This document shows positions 8,814-15,177 of a stretch of 15,617 nt of DNA, piece after piece. The first letter of the stretch is position 1. The number at the start of each line of letters is the position of its first letter. The stretch is from JBGPIK01 sp041484845 (GTDB lineage Bacteria > Desulfobacterota > Binatia > UBA9968). Made by a program: the position numbers and the translations under genes. The DNA is taken from assembly GCA_041484845.1 (NCBI GenBank), contig JBGPIK010000129.1, positions 1 through 15,617 of the forward strand, given 5' to 3'. The notes below the pieces were generated by a model. The model was not told where the DNA came from. It saw only the letters and a list, made by a program, of their open reading frames with translations, and made no database searches.

Positions 8814-9497
8814 ATGGCAACTGCGCACAAAAGAATAACCCGCAAAGACTTGCGCCAACCCGATTGGTTTCAAGTCAGCACGGAAAAGGCGTTCGAGATT
8901 TACGAAAGCCACCGCGTCGAAGTGCTGCTTGGCGTCGCGGCAGTCGTGGTCTTGCTGCTGGCTCTATGGGGCTGGCAAGTGTTTAAAGACCATCAGAATG
9001 CCAAGGCGGGCGAAGAATTCGGTGTCGCAGCCGCTCTTTATCATGGGCAAAAATATAGTGAAGCCATTTCAGCATTTAAAAAAGTGGAAGACTATCGCTG
9101 GTCTCATTACGCGACGTTCGCGTATCTGTATCAAGCCAACAGCTATCTCGCGGTTAATGATTTAAACAATGCGCTTACGGCGGCGCAACGGTTTGTCAAC
9201 GCAACGTCGCCGGATTCTGTGTACCGGCAAATCGGCCTGGTCACCCTAGCGTATACCGAAGAAAACAAAGGGCAGATCAAAGAGGCCCTGCAACACTACT
9301 CGGAGGCGGAAGGAATCAACGGGGCGTTTAGAGAAAGAGCGCTTCTCGGTAAAGCTCGCACCAGCGAAAGGACGGGCGATCTCAAAACCGCGCTTGCCGC
9401 GTATCGGGAATACGATAAAGAAAATCCCGGCAGCCCGATTGGACTTCAAATCGCCGCAATGGAAGCCAAGTTGGCCGGCCAACCCGCAGCGAAATAA
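8814..9497 (+). CDS. membrane-anchored tetratricopeptide-repeat protein
   Basis: This is a 227-aa protein with a basic cytoplasmic N-terminus (MATAHKRITRKDLRQPDWF), one transmembrane helix at about residues 35-57 (LLGVAAVVVLLLALWGWQVF) and an extracytoplasmic region of TPR-like helical pairs from about 70 to 220. The arrangement resembles YfgM-type proteins, which associate with periplasmic chaperones and the translocon, but identity is uncertain. I prefer the ATG at 8814 to the TTG at 8760 because the MAT...KRITRKDL start is typical of such proteins and the 18 extra residues look non-conserved. It is the last gene of the MoxR-VWA-MiaB-BFN run, 72 bases after the BFN gene, and converges on the Cys-rich gene. 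Confidence 0.8.
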   Translation: MATAHKRITRKDLRQPDWFQVSTEKAFEIYESHRVEVLLGVAAVVVLLLALWGWQVFKDHQNAKAGEEFGVAAALYHGQKYSEAISAFKKVEDYRWSHYATFAYLYQANSYLAVNDLNNALTAAQRFVNATSPDSVYRQIGLVTLAYTEENKGQIKEALQHYSEAEGINGAFRERALLGKARTSERTGDLKTALAAYREYDKENPGSPIGLQIAAMEAKLAGQPAAK

Positions 9498-9566
9498 TCA
9501 TCATCACTATCCTAAAGTTATATTAATTTCGTGAATCTTGGACGTGCCGAAAACCCGTAATCGAGG

Positions 9567-9580
9567 ATATGGGGCCATAT
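9567..9580. repeat. short inverted repeat in a convergent gap
   Basis: ATATGG and CCATAT arms are separated by two bases, inside the AT-rich 105-base gap between the TPR gene and the Cys-rich gene. An outer pair GACGT (9541-9545) and ACGTC (9586-9590) flanks it. There is no T-tract, so it is not a standard terminator. It may be a protein-binding site or chance. Confidence 0.3.
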
Positions 9581-9602
9581 AGACAACGTCTGATAAGATA
9601 TA

Positions 9603-9938
9603 TTATGTAAACTTTCGTCTATTAGCCCAACCCTGACTAACAGGAGCCTTTGCATGCTGTCCGCCCCCGCCCCTCACCAAGAAGAGGCGCGTTCTGACTC
9701 TCTTGTTGCGCCGCACATGACACCAGTCGCCGTATTCTTGTTTTAACAGCTGATATATTCCCCGCTGCAGACGGTAATTGCTCATGTCACTGCATGTCAT
9801 CCGTGCAGCGCTCGCGATCCATTCTTTGTGAAGCGCGCAATTTCCGCACCGGGCATGCGGTGCTCCGGGCGGACGTTGCAAGTAAAGGCAGTCGCGGCAA
9901 GTGTTCTCAGATTCGGGTTTTGTGTTGGACGACGGCAT
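9603..9938 (-). CDS. small Cys-rich protein, putative zinc- or Fe-S-binding
   Basis: I do not recognise this 111-aa protein by name. Its N-terminal half has regularly spaced cysteines: Cys14-x2-Cys17, Cys31-x2-Cys34 and Cys49, plus His37 (CRDC, RCGNCALH and MTCSD motifs). This is consistent with a zinc-ribbon or metal-cluster fold. The C-terminal part (about 75-111) is basic and Gly-rich and looks less conserved. It starts 60 bases after the extended end of the flavoprotein gene on the same strand, so it is probably co-transcribed with it and could be a redox or regulatory partner. The ribosome site is weak. The spacing of the cysteines argues for a real gene despite its small size. Confidence 0.6.
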   Translation of the reverse strand: MPSSNTKPESENTCRDCLYLQRPPGAPHARCGNCALHKEWIASAARMTCSDMSNYRLQRGIYQLLKQEYGDWCHVRRNKRVRTRLFLVRGGGGQHAKAPVSQGWANRRKFT

Positions 9939-9998
9939 GGAATTCCCAAGTAATGGACTTGTGACAACACCCTTAGTTAAAGCTCAGGCCTGATCGCG

Positions 9999-11156
9999 TT
10001 AAAAGTACCGCCACAGCCACCACTTTTCAAACCCGATTTTTGCCCAATAAATGAGGCGCGATGGTCCCCACGTTCGTGGCTCCGTGACCCCGAACGGTGG
10101 CCAGCCTGTAGGATAAGTCGTGCGATTTGCGGCAGCGCTGCCAGCGCCGTATGCGAGAAGTCATATGGTGTGCAGCCAGAGGTCTACCGGTCTCCCCTTT
10201 CGAGTAATCTCTACAGCGAGGTTATGAGCGAGAACATCTGCTTCCTGATGGGCGACGCCGCCGGCTTTGGACGCCGGCATGTCCGCGCAGTCACCGATCG
10301 CATAGACGTTTTCCCATTTTGTTCTCAACGTCTCGTAGTCGACGCGGATGCCGGCTTCGGTATCGGCTAGGCCGCTGTCGAGAAGCACCTGCGCGGGCCG
10401 GTGCGGCGGCACCATCACGAGCAGATCATAGGGGACTTTATAGTTGTAAAGACCGTGAACTTCTTTTTTCTCCGGATCGATGGAGCGGACGATAAAATCA
10501 TAAGTCTGTTTTATGTCGCGCCGTTTGCTTTCGGCGTCCATCCACACCACCGGATCATGCGCTTCACCCGTAGGCTCCGCCTCGCGCGTAAAATACTCTA
10601 TTTCTACGCGGTCGCGCATGCCGCGCTGACGAAAAAGTCCATCGATCATCCATTGCGCCTCATAGGGCGCAGGCGGACAACGATACGGGCCGACCGGAAC
10701 GCCGACCACTACCCGCCCGCCGCGAAAAGAGGCCAGTGCATCGCGCAACCGCACCGCGCTGTCCATTTCCCAGGGATGGAGCGATGACTCGGCAAATCCG
10801 GGCACCAGATCCGGCCGCGTCTGGAGACCAAGAGAAACGATTAAGAAATCGTAATTGATTTTCTCATTTTGCAGCACGACTTCCTGCCGCGTCGGATCGA
10901 TTCCTACAACCTCGGATTGAATGACTTTAACGTTGCGCTTTTGTAAATGATTAAGACTACGACTGATGTCGTGAGGCTGGCGTGCTCCGAGCATGACGAA
11001 CAGAAAGGCCGGCATAAAGATGTGATTAGGTCTGCGGTCGACCAGAATGACATCGTGATCCGCGCCGATTTTGCGACCCAAGTTTGTGGCGGCGACTACG
11101 CCACCACAGCCCCCGCCCAGGATAACAATGCGCTTGCGTCCATTTAGAGATGGCAT
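9999..11156 (-). CDS. sulfide:quinone oxidoreductase-like flavoprotein with in-frame TGA (candidate selenoprotein)
   Basis: This FAD-dependent oxidoreductase of the SQR/flavocytochrome c sulfide dehydrogenase family is expected to oxidise sulfide or a related thiol and pass electrons to quinone or cytochrome. Residues 8-40 form the FAD-binding Rossmann motif (VILGGGCGG). Cys160 sits in the family motif PYRCPPAPYE. The second FAD segment is YAIGDCADMP (285-294). Read normally, the protein stops at a TGA after residue 331 (10163-10161). The same frame then runs 53 more codons to a TAA at 10001-9999 and ends GPSRLIYWAKIGFEKWWLWR plus two residues, a typical family C-terminus, giving 385 aa. The TGA occupies the position of the second redox cysteine (spacing 172 from Cys160), and the residues after it fit the motif C-x4-G-x-G-x-A. 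A SECIS-like hairpin follows. No cysteine is seen near the place of SQR's third Cys. Nonsense mutation or sequencing error is the alternative. Confidence 0.72.
10133..10149 (-). promoter_or_regulatory. candidate bacterial SECIS hairpin
   Basis: On the minus strand, 11 bases after the in-frame TGA (10163-10161), CGGCGCT (10149-10143) pairs with AGCGCTG (10139-10133) around a three-base loop GGC. The stem has seven base pairs, one of them a G-U. The E. coli fdhF element also has a 17-nt upper hairpin placed 11 nt after its UGA, with G residues at the start of the loop that are recognised by SelB. The hairpin lies in coding sequence, so codon choice could produce it by chance, but distance, size and loop all fit. 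Confidence 0.55.
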
Positions 11157-11174
11157 TTCAAAGTTGCTCGTTTT

Positions 11175-11369
11175 CTAATCTGTTACTTTAATTTTATCGC
11201 TCGGGCGGTGGCGTGATCGGATCGCGAGCCCCTCAAGGTTTCTCAACCGTTGCTCACGCCACAAGGCCTGCTCCGCCCGACCATCCGCGGTCAGCTCCTC
11301 TTCGAAGCGGGATGTTAAGCGCAAGAACCACAGCAACAGTCTGTCGGAAAGCTCTTTTATCCATTCCAT
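11175..11369 (-). CDS. small hypothetical protein upstream of the flavoprotein gene
   Basis: This 64-aa protein is not recognised. The N-terminus (MEWIKELSDRLLLWFLRL) could form an amphipathic or peripheral-membrane helix, and the rest is rich in Arg and Glu with a basic tail ending KIKVTD. It stops 18 bases before the flavoprotein ATG on the same strand, which suggests co-transcription. A possible weak ribosome site (GTGAGAT) precedes the ATG. The 115-base gap between it and the DapA-type gene upstream holds short inverted repeats but no clear promoter. It could be a small partner of the flavoprotein or a chance frame; the position favours a real gene. Confidence 0.45.
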   Translation of the reverse strand: MEWIKELSDRLLLWFLRLTSRFEEELTADGRAEQALWREQRLRNLEGLAIRSRHRPSDKIKVTD

Positions 11370-11484
11370 ACAATCTCACTGCCCCCACGGACCGCCGAAG
11401 CGAAATTACGGTGAGTTAACACTCCGCCGTCAAAGATAAGGAGTCGGCGCGGACTATATCGTGGTTATAGCTATTGCCCCCTCT

Positions 11485-12453
11485 TTATCGGAGGAAAGTA
11501 TCTTCCTGCCGGAGCGTATTGCCTGCGTCCAATAACGACTGCGGTGTCGGTCCCGCTTCCCCCAGCAAGCCGATCTGACGCAGAAACTGGCCGATTTGTG
11601 CGTGGTCCCTAGGACTAACTGGCGCATAGGGCCGGCAAGGATTGCCGATGTCGACGCCGAAATGCTTCATCGCGGATTTCATCACCGGAGGCAATCCATA
11701 AGCAGCCCACTTTCCGGGGAACAATGCATAACAGCGCGCCCAAAATCGAGCTCTCTCCAGATCCCCTGCCCGAAACGCTTTCACGATCTGCGCGCCAATC
11801 CGCGTTCCAGGCGGTGGCATGGTCGCTCCAGAACCGCCCAGCATCAGCGTGACCAACAGCGGTTGCATGGTGGTGAAATAATGACCCCGTCCTGCAAGAT
11901 CAATTTGTTCAATCAATCTAGAGATTTTCGTAATATCTCGTGAGCTTTCCTTGAAGTAACGTATGTTGTCGATCTCGCTGATCTTGACGAAGGCGTCTTG
12001 CGGTGGGTCCGCGCCCGGCCCGGGGTTGTGATAACACACAACCGGCAACGGGCTTGCCGACGCGACCTGGATATAAAATTCCATCAGTTCGGCAATCGTA
12101 GGCTGACCTCCCCAAGGGCGAAGTGGCATCAGAACCTGAACGAGGTCGCCGCCGATGGTCGCCGCATATTCGGCCAATTCAAGAACTTCGCGCGGCGACG
12201 GACTGGAGCAGCCCAAAATCACGGGTATACGCTTATTCACCATTTCCGTGCCGACGCGCAAGATCTCTCTACGCTCTTCGCGTGACAGCATCGTATACTC
12301 AGCCGCCTCGACCGCGGCGATGGTAATGGCGTCACAATCGGCCACGATAAAATCAATTTCTCTCTCTAAGGCCTTGTAGTTTATATGGTCATCGTCGCCG
12401 AACGGTGTAAGGCAGGCGCCGATGATTCCTTTAATGGGTTTGATGGGTGCCAT
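11485..12453 (-). CDS. DapA (DHDPS/NAL) superfamily aldolase or dehydratase
   Basis: This 322-aa class I (Schiff-base) lyase has the TIM-barrel fold of the dihydrodipicolinate synthase/N-acetylneuraminate lyase superfamily. The Schiff-base lysine is Lys168 in RYFKESSRD, and the conserved tyrosine is Tyr141 in VVCYHNPGPG. The N-terminal segment GACLTPFGDDDHINYKALER is typical. The GTTGE carboxylate-binding motif of true DHDPS is replaced by AVEAAEY (47-53), so it is unlikely to be lysine-biosynthetic DapA and its substrate is unknown. The ATG at 12453 lies four bases after the stop of the cyclase gene. A longer start at 12498 would overlap that gene by 41 bases and add a non-family leader, so I rejected it. 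It is the third gene of a PqqC-like/cyclase/DapA-type operon, which suggests a small-molecule catabolic route. Confidence 0.88.
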   Translation of the reverse strand: MAPIKPIKGIIGACLTPFGDDDHINYKALEREIDFIVADCDAITIAAVEAAEYTMLSREERREILRVGTEMVNKRIPVILGCSSPSPREVLELAEYAATIGGDLVQVLMPLRPWGGQPTIAELMEFYIQVASASPLPVVCYHNPGPGADPPQDAFVKISEIDNIRYFKESSRDITKISRLIEQIDLAGRGHYFTTMQPLLVTLMLGGSGATMPPPGTRIGAQIVKAFRAGDLERARFWARCYALFPGKWAAYGLPPVMKSAMKHFGVDIGNPCRPYAPVSPRDHAQIGQFLRQIGLLGEAGPTPQSLLDAGNTLRQEDTFLR

Positions 12454-12457
12454 GGTG

Positions 12458-13114
12458 TTAGTTGAAGATTTCCGCAATGATGCGCGCGTGACCGGCATCG
12501 CTGCCTTTGACCCGCAGGGGTAGCGCCATAATGCGAGTTCTCTTGCCTACGATACTCCCCAGATTCGTGACATTTTCCGCGATCAGCACTTCATTACCGA
12601 GCAGGATTCGATGAACGGGAAAATCAAAGCCCTTCGGTCGCAGCGGTGTCGGCAAATCGACGGTGATGCAGTCGATGCCAAACATTTTGATGCCCTTGTT
12701 CACCATCCATTCAGCGGCGTCGACGGATAAATAAGGATGCAGGTTATAATCGGGACTATCGAATTTCTCATCCCAACCGGTATAGAGCATCAGAATGTCA
12801 CCGCGATGGACCGGAACGCCGGAGCCTTCAAGGTCTTTGGCGGTAACTTCCTCGCCGCCCTTTTTCTTCACGCCGATAACTGCCCCGCTGCCGACAAACG
12901 CGTCGAGCGGCAGTTGCTCAATGGACTTGCCGGTGGGAACGATGTGAATGGGCGCATCGACGTGCGTGCCCGCATGGCATGGCAATGAGATTTCAGTGAC
13001 ATTTAGAGGATGCCCTTTTTCAAGACTGAGAAATTTTTGTACGTGAACGTCAGGCAGGATAGGAATCTTGGGCATCCCATCGTAAATCACTCGTGAAAGA
13101 TCGACCATTTCCAT
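12458..13114 (-). CDS. cyclase family protein (kynurenine formamidase-like metal hydrolase)
   Basis: This 218-aa protein belongs to the cyclase/KynB-like family (PF04199 type), metal-dependent hydrolases acting on amides, lactones or cyclic intermediates. The metal-binding motif is HAGTHVDAPIH, and further typical blocks are RGDILMLYTGW, FGIDCITVD and HRILLGNEVLIAENVTNL. The start is set by a perfect AAGGAGG nine bases before the ATG at 13114; the upstream ATG at 13147 lies inside the previous gene. The AAGGAGG itself overlaps the stop of the PqqC-like gene, so the genes are translated as one unit. It could be an arylformamidase, but no other tryptophan-degradation gene is nearby, so the substrate is left open. 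Confidence 0.88.
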   Translation of the reverse strand: MEMVDLSRVIYDGMPKIPILPDVHVQKFLSLEKGHPLNVTEISLPCHAGTHVDAPIHIVPTGKSIEQLPLDAFVGSGAVIGVKKKGGEEVTAKDLEGSGVPVHRGDILMLYTGWDEKFDSPDYNLHPYLSVDAAEWMVNKGIKMFGIDCITVDLPTPLRPKGFDFPVHRILLGNEVLIAENVTNLGSIVGKRTRIMALPLRVKGSDAGHARIIAEIFN

Positions 13115-13123
13115 GAAAGCTAT

Positions 13124-13130
13124 CCTCCTT
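13124..13130 (-). promoter_or_regulatory. strong Shine-Dalgarno site of the cyclase gene
   Basis: AAGGAGG on the minus strand is nine bases before the ATG at 13114 and overlaps the TAA of the PqqC-like gene (13131-13129). It fixes the cyclase start and shows tight coupling of the two genes. Confidence 0.85.
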
Positions 13131-13869
13131 AATTCGCCTTTCTCCATCTGGCGTAAAGCGGATCATTATCGACAAACGCCCGCTTGACGCCGTCAAAAGC
13201 CAACCAGAATTGATCCAAGGTTTTCTGTACCGCGGCGCGCACCTGAGCCTGCTGCAATTCGCTTACCGCATAGCGCTCGACCGCAAGCGGCCCGACTTTC
13301 ATGTGCTCTTCGTCCACTCCCATATGGAGCGTCCAATAACGAATGTCTTCCGAGTTACGATTGAAACCATAGTGCTCGGTCAATCCGGCCACGATGCGCG
13401 CCATCCGCTCGCTTGCCGTGCCCTCCAAGCAAAATCCTTGGCACGCATAAAGCTCCAACCACGTGCGCTGATACATCAACAGCTCGCGCCAGTCTAGGAA
13501 GGCGCAGGTCTCCGGCGTGGGCTCGACGCGATCCAGCTCTTGCTGGGTGAATCCGCAGGCTTTTGCGAAACGAATAAACAAACCTTTGTGGCTATCCGTA
13601 CCCGTGATCTCGCCGGTTCCTTCTTCGACGACGTTCTCGATCCACATCTTTTCCAGTTCCGGATCGTCCGGACATCGTCCCAGCATCGTTGCTATCGGTT
13701 TAGGAAACGGTTTTGGAAAAAACAGATAAAACTGACCGATAAAACCCTTTAACTGCTCTCGGCTCAATTGACCCTTTTCAATCATACCGATTATCGGATG
13801 ATCTTTTGAGTGTTTGGAGCGGACCATTTCTTGTATTTGCTTGACAAACCCCTGTCCTGATAGCGCCAT
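13129..13869 (-). CDS. TENA/PqqC-like di-metal (haem-oxygenase-like) enzyme
   Basis: This 246-aa, all-helical protein belongs to the haem-oxygenase-like di-metal (HDO) group that includes CADD and UndA and is often annotated as TENA/THI-4 or PqqC-like. Candidate metal ligands are Glu83 (NVVEEGTGE), His94 (DSHKGLF), Glu149 (CLEGTASE) and the canonical HxxxDxxH as His182, Asp186 and His189 (LHMGVDEEHM). True PqqC lacks this metal set, and no other pqq gene is present, so an oxygen-activating Fe or Mn oxidase/oxygenase role is likelier than PQQ synthesis. It heads the operon with the cyclase and DapA-type genes. GGAGGG nine bases before the ATG is a good ribosome site. The substrate cannot be read from the sequence. 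Confidence 0.85.
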   Translation of the reverse strand: MALSGQGFVKQIQEMVRSKHSKDHPIIGMIEKGQLSREQLKGFIGQFYLFFPKPFPKPIATMLGRCPDDPELEKMWIENVVEEGTGEITGTDSHKGLFIRFAKACGFTQQELDRVEPTPETCAFLDWRELLMYQRTWLELYACQGFCLEGTASERMARIVAGLTEHYGFNRNSEDIRYWTLHMGVDEEHMKVGPLAVERYAVSELQQAQVRAAVQKTLDQFWLAFDGVKRAFVDNDPLYARWRKAN

Positions 13870-14071
13870 ATCGATTCACCCTCCGACTGACTTTGCTGGC
13901 CCGAATTAGTCAAATGTCCGCAGTGAAATCGCCCCTTGCCTAAGATCAAACGAATGGTTTCAATTTCATATTGCCCCTTTCGACTCTTAGCATACCGAAA
14001 AATACGAAAAAAGAGCTATCGGCAAGTTCACCATCCCTTAATCTGACGATTCGCTCACGTAGATTGTCTTT

Positions 14072-14144
14072 CCTCCGGCTAAGTGGAGGCTACTCCTACG
14101 TCTTCTATTTGATAATACTTACTATTATTGTATACCTCCGGCTA
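14072..14144. repeat. pair of 10-base direct repeats upstream of the DUF72 gene
   Basis: CCTCCGGCTA occurs at 14072-14081 and again at 14135-14144, 63 bases apart (about six helical turns). The second copy overlaps the candidate -10 region. They may be regulator sites or chance. Confidence 0.3.
14109..14136 (+). promoter_or_regulatory. candidate promoter of the DUF72 gene
   Basis: TTGATA (14109-14114) and TATACC (14131-14136) are separated by 16 bases in an AT-rich stretch about 60 bases before the ATG at 14198. Each hexamer matches consensus at four to five positions. Low to moderate support. Confidence 0.35.
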
Positions 14145-14197
14145 GCCTGTCCATTGCGCCATTAAATCCGGCAAACGAGACCGAGGCACAAGCGCTC

Positions 14198-15109
14198 ATG
14201 ATTGAGAAAACTATCTTGATCGGCACTTCCGGATACTCCTATCCGGGACCTCCACCCAAGGGTTGGAGCGGTGCTTTTTATCCAGAGGGCAAAGGGCATA
14301 AGTTCGATGAACTTAAATATTACTCTCAGATCTTCAATACCGTTGAAATCAACAACACATTCTACAGGCCGCCGTCGGAAGCGATAGCGAAGGAATGGGC
14401 GGCAAAAACTCCAGTCGATTTTGTCTTCTCCATAAAACTTTGGCAGAAGTTCACGCATCGGATGAAGATTTCCCGAAACAAATCCACTGAGGACTGGGAG
14501 CCCGCGACCGCGAAGGACTTCGATGAATTTCGCGCCGGCATTCTGCCTTTGGCCGAGGCCGGAAAACTAGGCGCTCTGCTCTTGCAGTACCCGGCGGGTT
14601 TCCACTGCAGCCCCGAAAACATGGAGCACGTAGAGCGAACTTTGAGATGGTTTTATGACTATCCGAAGACGGTCGAACTTCGCCACATAAGCTGGAACGA
14701 GAACAATCCTCAATTGAGAGCGCTCTTAGATCAGAATAGAGCAAGCGGCGTGCTGATAGACGAACCGAAGTTTGACACATCCATACGGCAGGAATCACGG
14801 CCGATCGGCGACATCTTTTACTTTCGCGCCCATGGGCGCAACGCCAAATCGTGGTGGAACCCTAAAGAATCCTGGGAACGGTATGACTACCTTTATTCTC
14901 GCGATGAAATTAAAAATCATGCGGAGCGCATTAAGGCTGCCGCGAGCACAACGGGGGTCAAGAAGGCGTTCGCCTTCTACAACAATCACGCACGAGCCAA
15001 CGCAGCAGCCAACGCTATCATGCTGTCTCAAGAGTTGGGAGTAAGGCTGAAGGCGATGCCGAGTGAGGCCCTGCTCGTCAAGTTCCCGCAGCTGGCGCAA
15101 AGAAGCTGA
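14198..15109 (+). CDS. DUF72 domain-containing protein
   Basis: This 303-aa protein of the DUF72 family (YecE-like) has a TIM-barrel-type fold of unknown biochemical function. The whole family pattern is visible: GTSGYSY near the N-terminus, GAFYPEG, FNTVEINNTFYRPPS (46-60), FSIKLWQKFTHR, LLQYPAGFH, TVELRHISW, FYFRAHGR and FYNNHARANAAANA near the C-terminus. No signal peptide or membrane segment is seen. It appears to be a single-gene unit behind its own AT-rich promoter region. A hairpin followed by T-rich sequence lies about 50 bases after its stop. The ribosome site is only moderate (GAGG, 11 bases upstream). Family identity is firm and the function is unknown. Confidence 0.92.
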   Translation: MIEKTILIGTSGYSYPGPPPKGWSGAFYPEGKGHKFDELKYYSQIFNTVEINNTFYRPPSEAIAKEWAAKTPVDFVFSIKLWQKFTHRMKISRNKSTEDWEPATAKDFDEFRAGILPLAEAGKLGALLLQYPAGFHCSPENMEHVERTLRWFYDYPKTVELRHISWNENNPQLRALLDQNRASGVLIDEPKFDTSIRQESRPIGDIFYFRAHGRNAKSWWNPKESWERYDYLYSRDEIKNHAERIKAAASTTGVKKAFAFYNNHARANAAANAIMLSQELGVRLKAMPSEALLVKFPQLAQRS

Positions 15110-15156
15110 ATCGGTTTTTTCCAGCGGAGGGCGCGGGAACAGACGTGTTTGCGGAT

Positions 15157-15177
15157 AGCGGCAGCGCTTATGCCGCT
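15157..15177 (+). terminator. possible intrinsic terminator after the DUF72 gene
   Basis: AGCGGCA (15157-15163) and TGCCGCT (15171-15177) form a perfect 7-bp stem with a 7-base loop, followed by a T-rich but interrupted stretch (TTGCGTTTTGTTT). It overlaps the last codons and the stop of the minus-strand gene at 15168. The imperfect T-tract lowers confidence. Confidence 0.4.

Larger units (their letters stand above)
13870..14197. other. divergent intergenic region, no convincing gene
   Basis: These 328 bases separate the minus-strand PqqC-like operon from the plus-strand DUF72 gene and must hold both promoters. The part near 14100-14140 is notably AT-rich. A 64-codon plus-strand frame (13971-14165) has no family resemblance or ribosome site and was not accepted. 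The minus-strand ribosome site GGAGGG lies at the left end. A direct repeat and a possible promoter for the DUF72 gene are listed separately. Confidence 0.6.

Noticed and set aside
10068..10100. Inverted repeat (CCACGTTCG with CGAACGGTGG) that could be a terminator after a flavoprotein ending at 10161
   Set aside because: It has a long loop and a bulge with no T-tract, and it lies inside the in-frame C-terminal extension ending at 9999, where it reads as coding sequence.
10401..10787. 128-codon plus-strand frame opposite the flavoprotein gene
   Set aside because: It is a shadow frame over a well-supported gene, with no recognised motif or ribosome site.
13971..14165. 64-codon plus-strand frame in the divergent gap with a hydrophobic stretch
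   Set aside because: The hydrophobic part is explained by the AT-rich promoter region; no ribosome site and no family resemblance.
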